The notes beneath the pieces were generated by a model that was given only the letters and a program-made list of their open reading frames with translations, was not told the origin of the DNA and made no database searches. Shown one piece after another: positions 22,852-27,963 of a stretch of 27,963 nucleotides of DNA (its first letter is position 1; each line of letters starts with the position of its first letter). The stretch spans positions 1 through 27,963 of the forward strand of contig CAZGRP010000057.1 of assembly GCA_964527995.1 (NCBI GenBank), in the 5' to 3' direction. A program made the translations under genes and the position numbers. The DNA comes from CAZGRP01 sp964527995 (lineage in GTDB: Bacteria > Zhuqueibacterota > Zhuqueibacteria > Oceanimicrobiales > CAZGRP01).

Positions 22852-24234
22852 TTGAGAATCACCGAAGTCGCAAAAGGAAGCACCGGACAGGAACTGGGCT
22901 TGAGACCGGGCGATGAGGTCGTAGCCATCAACGGCCGGCCGGTCAAAGACATCATCGACTACGAGTTTCTGGTCTCCGACGAGGAGATCGAGATGGAGGT
23001 TCGTCGCGGCCAGCAGACCATCCTTTTCGACATCGAGAAGGACATCGATGATCGCCTTGGCCTGACCTTCGAGCCGCTGAAGATCCGCTTCTGCGGCAAC
23101 GACTGCATCTTCTGCTTTGTCGACCAGAACCCGAAAGGCATGCGGCCGACCCTCTATTTTCGCGACGAGGACTTCCGCCTCTCTTTTCTCTTCGGCCATT
23201 TCGTCACGCTGACCAACCTGTCGCGGCGCGACATCGATCGCATCATCAGCCAGCGGCTGTCACCACTGTTCGTATCCGTCCATGCCACCGACCCGCAGGT
23301 GCGGAAGTTTCTCTTCGGAATTCGGCGCGATGATCGGCTGTTCGAGAAGCTGGATCGGCTGGTGTCCAACGGGATCGAGATCCACGCTCAGATCGTTCTC
23401 TGCCCGGGCATCAACGATGGTGAGGTCCTCCGCCGTACGCTGGCCGACCTGGCCCGCTACCGACCGCAAATGCGCTCCGTGGCCATCGTGCCCGTGGGCC
23501 TGACTCGACACCGGCAGGGTCTGACGCGCATCGAGCCCGTGACCCCTGAGTATGCCCGGCGGTTCCTGACCGAGGTCGACGAATACGATGCGCCGTACCG
23601 CCTCCCTGGCGGCGAGCATTTTGTCTACGCTGCGGACGAGTGGTTCTTGCTGGCTGGTGTGGATCTGCCGCCGTCTGCCCGCTACGACGATTTCTGCCAG
23701 ATAGAGAACGGGGTCGGCATGACGCGTTACCTGCTGGATGATTTCCAGGTGCAGAAGCGCAGATTTCCGAAGCGACTGCCCGAACCGCGCAAGGCCACCC
23801 TGGTCAGCGCCGTCCTGGCCGGTCCGCTGATCCGCCGGCATGTTCTGCCCGCACTCAACCGCGTGGAAAACTTTGAAGCTCGCCTTCACATCATCCGTAA
23901 CGACTTCTATGGCCCCAGCATTCGCGTCACCGGACTGCTGACGGCCCGCGACATTTTTCATCAATTGCGCGACCAGGAGCTGGGGGACGTCGTCTATCTG
24001 CCACCGAACTGCATCAACGACGACGGCGTTTTTCTCGACGATTGGAGCGTGGATGACCTGGCCCGCCGCCTCGGTGTCGAGGTGAAAACAGTGCCGAGGA
24101 ACAACTTTGTCACGTTGTTTCGGTCCGAAAAAGAGCCGGCCTGGGCGCCGACGCGGCAGCCAGCCGTCGAATTCGACCTGGCGGGTTACAACGCCAGTCT
24201 TGCCGATATGGCAGACGAGGACACGGAGAGGTGA
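22852..24234 (+). CDS. PDZ / radical-SAM / DUF512 protein
   Basis: A 460-residue protein of the DUF512 family. Residues 1-60 form a PDZ-like domain (GSTGQELGLRPGDEVVAING). The radical-SAM-type cluster motif is CGNDCIFCFVDQ with Cys81, Cys85 and Cys88, the CxxxCxxC spacing that holds a 4Fe-4S cluster. The DUF512 region follows (VSVHATDPQVRKFLFG, IENGVGMTRYLLDDF, GDVVYLPPNCINDDGVFLDD). The reaction is unknown. The start is TTG at 22852, because no ATG or GTG precedes the first conserved PDZ residues; the ribosome site is weak. It sits directly before der with 5 nt between stop and ATG, an arrangement familiar from many Firmicutes, which suggests a shared translation-related role. Confidence 0.88.
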   Translation: MRITEVAKGSTGQELGLRPGDEVVAINGRPVKDIIDYEFLVSDEEIEMEVRRGQQTILFDIEKDIDDRLGLTFEPLKIRFCGNDCIFCFVDQNPKGMRPTLYFRDEDFRLSFLFGHFVTLTNLSRRDIDRIISQRLSPLFVSVHATDPQVRKFLFGIRRDDRLFEKLDRLVSNGIEIHAQIVLCPGINDGEVLRRTLADLARYRPQMRSVAIVPVGLTRHRQGLTRIEPVTPEYARRFLTEVDEYDAPYRLPGGEHFVYAADEWFLLAGVDLPPSARYDDFCQIENGVGMTRYLLDDFQVQKRRFPKRLPEPRKATLVSAVLAGPLIRRHVLPALNRVENFEARLHIIRNDFYGPSIRVTGLLTARDIFHQLRDQELGDVVYLPPNCINDDGVFLDDWSVDDLARRLGVEVKTVPRNNFVTLFRSEKEPAWAPTRQPAVEFDLAGYNASLADMADEDTER

Positions 24235-24239
24235 GGGAA

Positions 24240-25550
24240 ATGCCGGAGCCGCTGGTCGCCATCGTCGGCCGTCCCAATGTCGGCAAATCGACTCTGTTCA
24301 ATCGCATCCTGCGGCGGCGGGAGGCCATCGTCGATAACACCCCGGGTGTTACACGTGACCGCAAAATGGCGATCGCCGAATGGGCCGGGAGGCGATTCTG
24401 TCTGGTGGATACCGGCGGCTATCTTCCCGGCGGCGACGTCATCGAGAAGGCGGTTCTGGACCAGGTGAGGCAGGCGGTGGAGGAAGCCGACGTCATCGTC
24501 TTTCTCACCGACGCTCGTTCCGGCGTGACAGCCCTGGACACCGAGATCGCCTCTGTCCTGCGGCGGGTGCAGAAGCCGGTGCTGTTGGCCGCCAACAAGG
24601 CAGACTCCGCCACCGTGGAGCTGAACGTGGCAGAATTCTATGCCCTTGGCCTGGGCCAGCCCTTTCCGATCGCGGCAGAGAGCGGCCGGCGCCTGGGCGA
24701 CTTTCTCGATGCGGTCGTCGCCGCCCTCCCAGAGAAAGAGTCGGCAACCGAAGAGAACGGTCGCGACACGATTCGCCTGGCGGTGGTTGGCAGACCGAAC
24801 GTCGGCAAGTCGTCGTTCGTCAACTGTCTGCTGGGCGAAGAGCGGCAGATTGTTACCGAAGTGCCTGGCACCACACGCGATGCTGTCGACACGAGCTTCG
24901 AACATCATGGCCAGGCCTACGTGCTGATCGACACAGCCGGCTTGAGGCGCAGAGCCCGGGTCTCCGAGGCAGTGGAGTACTACAGCACTGTGCGCAGCCT
25001 GCGCAGCCTGCGCCGCTCCGATGTGGTGGTTTTGTTGATCGACGCCACCGAAGGGATCACCGATCAGGACATCCGCATTTTGGAGCAGGCCATCAAGCAC
25101 GGGAAGGGGATCGTGCTGGCGGTAAACAAGTGGGACCTGGTCGAAAAAACGGCGAATGCAGCCGAATTCGAGGCAGCCATTCGCGACAAGCTGCGCGGCA
25201 ATGCCTTCATGCCGATCCTGTTCATCTCTTCCAAGACCGGCCAGCGCGTCTTCCGTGTCCTGGAGGTGGCTCGTGCGGTCTACGAGGAGCGCCGCAAGAC
25301 CATCAAGACGAGTGAGCTGAACCAGTTTTTGTCGGCCGCCGTGGCCGGCTATGCGCCTCCGTCGATGGATCGCAGGGAGGTCAAGATCAAATACTGTACC
25401 CAGGTCAAACACAGTCCGCCTGTGTTTGCGTTTTTCACCAATGCCCCGAAGTCGATCCCGGCAAACTACCGCCAGTACCTCGAAAATCGGCTGCGGGAGC
25501 GGTTCGGCTTCTTCGGTGTACCGCTGACCCTTGTTTTCCGGAAAAAATAG
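24240..25550 (+). CDS. der: Ribosome-assembly GTPase Der (EngA)
   Basis: A 436-residue tandem GTPase needed for 50S subunit assembly. The first G domain has GRPNVGKST at 10-18, DTGGY and NKAD. The second has GRPNVGKSS at 184-192, DTAGLRRRARVSEAVEYYS and NKWDLVEK. The C-terminal KH-like domain ends KIKYCTQVKHSPPVFAFFTN then RFGFFGVPLTLVFRKK, as expected. The ATG at 24240 follows GAGGTGAGGG; a GTG at 24231 is in frame but overlaps the ribosome site. It is part of an operon with the DUF512 gene and possibly the metalloprotease that starts 15 nt after its stop. Confidence 0.97.
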   Translation: MPEPLVAIVGRPNVGKSTLFNRILRRREAIVDNTPGVTRDRKMAIAEWAGRRFCLVDTGGYLPGGDVIEKAVLDQVRQAVEEADVIVFLTDARSGVTALDTEIASVLRRVQKPVLLAANKADSATVELNVAEFYALGLGQPFPIAAESGRRLGDFLDAVVAALPEKESATEENGRDTIRLAVVGRPNVGKSSFVNCLLGEERQIVTEVPGTTRDAVDTSFEHHGQAYVLIDTAGLRRRARVSEAVEYYSTVRSLRSLRRSDVVVLLIDATEGITDQDIRILEQAIKHGKGIVLAVNKWDLVEKTANAAEFEAAIRDKLRGNAFMPILFISSKTGQRVFRVLEVARAVYEERRKTIKTSELNQFLSAAVAGYAPPSMDRREVKIKYCTQVKHSPPVFAFFTNAPKSIPANYRQYLENRLRERFGFFGVPLTLVFRKK

Positions 25551-25565
25551 AGGGAGCGTGAACGA

Positions 25566-27326
25566 ATGCTGCGCAGGGTGAGTTCGTGGGGCATCCTGAT
25601 TCTTCTGATCCTGGGAGCCGGGCGGGCAGAGGCTCAACCCCAGACGGTCGCTGCAGCGCTCCAGCAAGAGAACATCGTTTCAGCAACCTGGTTGCGCTGG
25701 CTGGCCGTGACCGACCCCGGCCGGCTGCCACCCAAGTACCGGTTTCTCCAGCCGGAGCAGGCGGTCAAGTGCGGAACCGAACTGCTGCTGCAACTCCACG
25801 CCATGAGAGACCGGTTGTCTGCCGAGCAGCGTCACCTGCTGGCGGTGTACGGCAGTCGGCCGACTCTGACGCACGCCATCGTCAGCCCCAGCGGGCGGTT
25901 CCGAATCCACTACGACACCTCCGGCTACAACGCCGTCTCCACAAAGGACGACGACCAGGACGGCCTGCCGGACTTCGTGCAGGAGGCGGCCAAGGCGTTC
26001 GATCGCGCCTACGCGGTCATCGTCGATTCGCTCGGATATGACCCGCCCCCTGACGACGAGGGTGTGGACGGCCCCGAGTACGATGTCTACATCTTGAGCC
26101 TGTCAGCGCTCTACGGCGAGACGATCCTGGACAAACGAATCCAGATCAGCCCGGAAAGGTACTCCAGTTTCATCCGCGTCGACAACGCCTTTCGGCCGGG
26201 AAGCTACTTCTCGACCGGCCTGAACGGACTACGCGTGACCGCGGCGCACGAGTACTTTCACGCCGTCCAGCTCGGGTACGCCTTCCGCGACCAGGATATC
26301 TTCTACTTCGAGGCCAGTTCGGTGTGGATGGAGGATGTCGTTTACGACGAGGTCAACGACTATCTCCAGTACCTGCCGTACTTCTTCCGACATCTGGACC
26401 TGCCTTTCAACACCAGCGACGGCCAGCATGAATACGGGCTCGGGCTGTGGAACAAGTTTCTGACGAAGTACTGGGACGGGGCGGGCGTGATCCGCGACAT
26501 CTGGGAGACCATCCGAGAGGTCCCGGCCCTGCAGGCCATCGCCACAGTGTTGCAGCAGCGAGGCGGTTCTTTTGCCGAGATGCTGACAGAATTCTCCGTG
26601 TGGAACTACTTCACTGGGCCGCGGGCCAGGCCGGATGAGTTCTACGAGGAGGGAGCCCTCTACCCGGAGGTCGGCTACGCTGGCGACGTGGCGGTGGAGG
26701 TGGATACCAGCCTGATCGACTCCACCGAGTCGACGGCCTCACGTTATTATCGCTTCAGGACGCTGGTGACCGATGAATTCTCGGTCCAGCTCGAAGCCAA
26801 CAATCCGTTGATCTGGAAGTATGCGGTGGTGGTCAGCAATCCCGGCCGGCCGGCCGAGTTTTCCAAGTTCAACCCCGGCGGCCGAGGCGCCTTGGGCACG
26901 GTCGAAAGCTCCGCCGACATCGTGGTGATTCCAACCAACACCCTGCTGCCTGCGAAATCGGCCGGTCAGTTTGGCACCTCGAAGGAGTACACCTTCGAAC
27001 TTCGCTTGCGGCGCGGGCCGATAGAAGGCGGGATCATCGCCAAGCTGTTGCCACCGCGGCCGCATCCCTTCATCGTTGACGGCCAGCAGCAGGCGGTTTT
27101 CGATTTCGTCCTCGGCCAGTCGGGTGAAGCCAAGGTGCGCATCCTCGACATGCGTGGCAGGCGCATCTGGGAGCACGACTTCAGTTTCCTCCGAGATGGC
27201 TTCAACGCCTTCCACTGGGACGGCCGCGACGAAAGCGGTCGCCTCGTAGACTCAGGAGTCTACCTCCTTCAGTTGGTGACCCCCACGACTGTGCGGGTTG
27301 GCAAATTTGTGGTCATCCGGCGGTAA
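25566..27326 (+). CDS. Exported zinc metalloprotease (MXAN_6640-like) with FlgD-like C-terminal module
   Basis: A 586-residue exported protein. The signal peptide is residues 1-23 (MLRRVSSWGILILLILGAG, cleavage after AEA). After a propeptide-like region comes FRIHYDTSGYNAVSTKDDDQ and DGLPDFVQEAAKAFDRAY. The zinc motif HEYFH is at 228-232 in TAAHEYFHAVQLGY; Glu249 or Glu256 (YFEASSVWMEDVVYDE) could be the third ligand. This resembles the putative metalloproteases named after MXAN_6640. The last 80 residues (AKVRILDMRGRRIWEHDF, FHWDGRDESGRLVDSGVYLL) are a FlgD-like module like that of the first gene in the window, suggesting the same export or sorting route. AGGGAG lies about 10 nt before the ATG. 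It directly follows der but probably has an unrelated role. Confidence 0.8.
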   Translation: MLRRVSSWGILILLILGAGRAEAQPQTVAAALQQENIVSATWLRWLAVTDPGRLPPKYRFLQPEQAVKCGTELLLQLHAMRDRLSAEQRHLLAVYGSRPTLTHAIVSPSGRFRIHYDTSGYNAVSTKDDDQDGLPDFVQEAAKAFDRAYAVIVDSLGYDPPPDDEGVDGPEYDVYILSLSALYGETILDKRIQISPERYSSFIRVDNAFRPGSYFSTGLNGLRVTAAHEYFHAVQLGYAFRDQDIFYFEASSVWMEDVVYDEVNDYLQYLPYFFRHLDLPFNTSDGQHEYGLGLWNKFLTKYWDGAGVIRDIWETIREVPALQAIATVLQQRGGSFAEMLTEFSVWNYFTGPRARPDEFYEEGALYPEVGYAGDVAVEVDTSLIDSTESTASRYYRFRTLVTDEFSVQLEANNPLIWKYAVVVSNPGRPAEFSKFNPGGRGALGTVESSADIVVIPTNTLLPAKSAGQFGTSKEYTFELRLRRGPIEGGIIAKLLPPRPHPFIVDGQQQAVFDFVLGQSGEAKVRILDMRGRRIWEHDFSFLRDGFNAFHWDGRDESGRLVDSGVYLLQLVTPTTVRVGKFVVIRR

Positions 27327-27334
27327 ATTCGCGG

Positions 27335-27363
27335 TTGACTTTAAGTTAGATCTTGCTTATTTT
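27335..27363 (+). promoter_or_regulatory. Housekeeping promoter of the HU-type gene
   Basis: TTGACT (27335-27340) and TATTTT (27358-27363) are separated by exactly 17 nt, identical in both hexamers to the tRNA-Gly promoter. The leader to the TTG at 27459 is about 90 nt. It begins just after the metalloprotease stop and could also serve the small basic protein downstream. Confidence 0.75.
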
Positions 27364-27458
27364 TTAAGGCTTATCGGCGGCTTCCGAACACCCGGAAACG
27401 CTTCGTCCGAATGGAAGCAACGGCAGTGGGTGATGTTCAAACGAGCTGAGGGCGAGAT

Positions 27459-27761
27459 TTGACCAAAGGCGAGATCATTGACATCATTGCCGAGGGCACC
27501 GGGCTCACCAAGGTGGAGACTGCGGCCGTGGTGGACGGTTTTCTGGCGACGATCTCCTACGCCTTGCGGCGCGGAGAGCGAGTGCAACTCAAGGGTTTTG
27601 GAAGCTTTCGCGTGGTCGACCGGGCTGAACGGGTAGCAAAGAACCCGCGAACAGGGAAGCCGATGCATATTCCCAAGCACAAGGCCCCGGTCTTTCGGGC
27701 GTCGATCGAGCTCCGCCGGGAGGTGAACAGAGGGCTCGAAGACATTGGCTTCATGGAATGA
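27459..27761 (+). CDS. HU/IHF-family DNA-binding protein
   Basis: A 100-residue HU/IHF-family nucleoid protein that binds and bends DNA as a dimer. The N-terminal helices (KGEIIDIIAEGTGLTKVETA) lead to the conserved GFGSF at residues 46-50 and then the beta-arm region with KNPRTGKP (61-68) and IPKHKAPVFRAS, all standard for the family. The start is a TTG at 27459, with GAGGG about 8 nt upstream; the next in-frame start would delete the first helix. It has its own promoter at 27335-27363. Whether it is HU or IHF-like cannot be told from one subunit. Confidence 0.94.
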   Translation: MTKGEIIDIIAEGTGLTKVETAAVVDGFLATISYALRRGERVQLKGFGSFRVVDRAERVAKNPRTGKPMHIPKHKAPVFRASIELRREVNRGLEDIGFME

Positions 27762-27788
27762 ACACCAAACTCGGAAGGAGGTGAACGA

Positions 27789-27884
27789 ATGCCGAGTGGC
27801 AAAAAGCGCAAGCGCCACAAGATTGCCACGCACAAGCGGAAAAAGCGACTCCGCAAAAATCGCCACAAGAAGAAAAACCGCTAG
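27789..27884 (+). CDS. 31-residue basic ribosomal-type protein (AURKAIP1/COX24-like)
   Basis: A short gene that automated callers often miss. It encodes 31 residues, more than half Lys or Arg: MPSGKKRKRHKIATHKRKK, then RLRKNRHKKKNR. This is the pattern of the AURKAIP1/COX24 (mS38-related) small proteins known from Bacteroidota and relatives, which are thought to sit in the small ribosomal subunit. The ribosome site AAGGAGGTGA (27776-27785 region) is a near-perfect anti-16S match placed just before the ATG, which strongly supports translation. It follows the HU-type gene by 27 nt and is probably cotranscribed with it. Confidence 0.85.
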   Translation: MPSGKKRKRHKIATHKRKKRLRKNRHKKKNR

Positions 27885-27963
27885 CCCCTGGCTGGGGTCC
27901 GAGGCTTGAGCACGTATCAAAGTACTCAGGCAAACCGTGTTGGTTGTGACTTCTGTTCGGGTG

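Noticed and set aside
24991..25014. Tandem GCGCAGCCT repeat
   Set aside because: It lies in frame inside der and encodes an RSLRSLRRS stretch at a variable position, so it needs no separate explanation.
27885..27897. CCCC-TGGCT-GGGG hairpin as a terminator after the small basic gene
   Set aside because: There are only four pairs and no T-run.
27906..27963. TTG-initiated open frame running off the right edge
   Set aside because: Only 19 codons are visible, there is no properly spaced ribosome site, and the residues are not recognisable.

Overview
The window is about 28 kb of GC-rich bacterial chromosome. It looks like an uncultured Gram-negative lineage of the FCB-superphylum type (Calditrichota, KSB1, Latescibacterota, Zixibacteria or similar); this placement is inferred. 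Supporting signs are two exported proteins ending in FlgD-like / type IX-style C-terminal modules (one with the NFPNPFNPSTTI signature), a CsgG-family envelope protein, a tiny basic AURKAIP1/COX24-like ribosomal protein, and a MutL with the endonuclease motif. A run of exactly 100 N at 14607-14706 shows that two contigs were joined there, so gene order across that point is not proven.

Left part (1-9409, all + strand): the 3' end of a large exported protein followed by a good terminator; an (alpha/alpha)6-barrel glycosidase-like protein; radC; a translationally coupled pair made of an M3-like zinc peptidase and an unrecognised 572-residue protein; and a one-chain ADP-forming acyl-CoA synthetase (CoA-binding plus ATP-grasp). 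Most of these are probably separate units, apart from the ATGA-overlapped pair.

Centre (9410-10627) is the most unusual stretch. It is 1.2 kb without a credible protein gene. It carries a sigma-54-type promoter (9677-9692), a chain of hairpins including a possible pseudoknot (9709-9991), a second domain closed by an uninterrupted 18-bp helix with two arms (10087-10272), and a strong intrinsic terminator (10323-10357). I read this as a candidate long structured non-coding RNA of about 650 nt, or two adjacent RNAs, of no class I recognise. A NatA/NatB-type ABC exporter and an exported PafA-like phosphatase follow (10628-14562), probably as one operon.

Right of the gap, mutL and miaA lie on the minus strand, then a small membrane-anchored hypothetical protein. 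A YwiC-like membrane protein sits behind a near-perfect sigma-54 promoter with a 15-bp tandem repeat upstream. A long-chain acyl-CoA synthetase (minus strand) and tRNA-Gly(CCC) (plus strand) diverge from two clear TTGACT/TATTTT-type promoters. The final plus-strand block holds a CsgG-family protein, a PDZ/radical-SAM/DUF512 protein, der (engA), an exported HExxH metalloprotease with a FlgD-like tail, an HU-type DNA-binding protein and the 31-residue ribosomal-type protein. Three housekeeping promoters share TTGACTTT at -35 with a 17-bp spacer.

All calls come from reading the sequence. No database or folding program was run, so family names rest on motifs and structured-RNA claims on hand-found complementarity.
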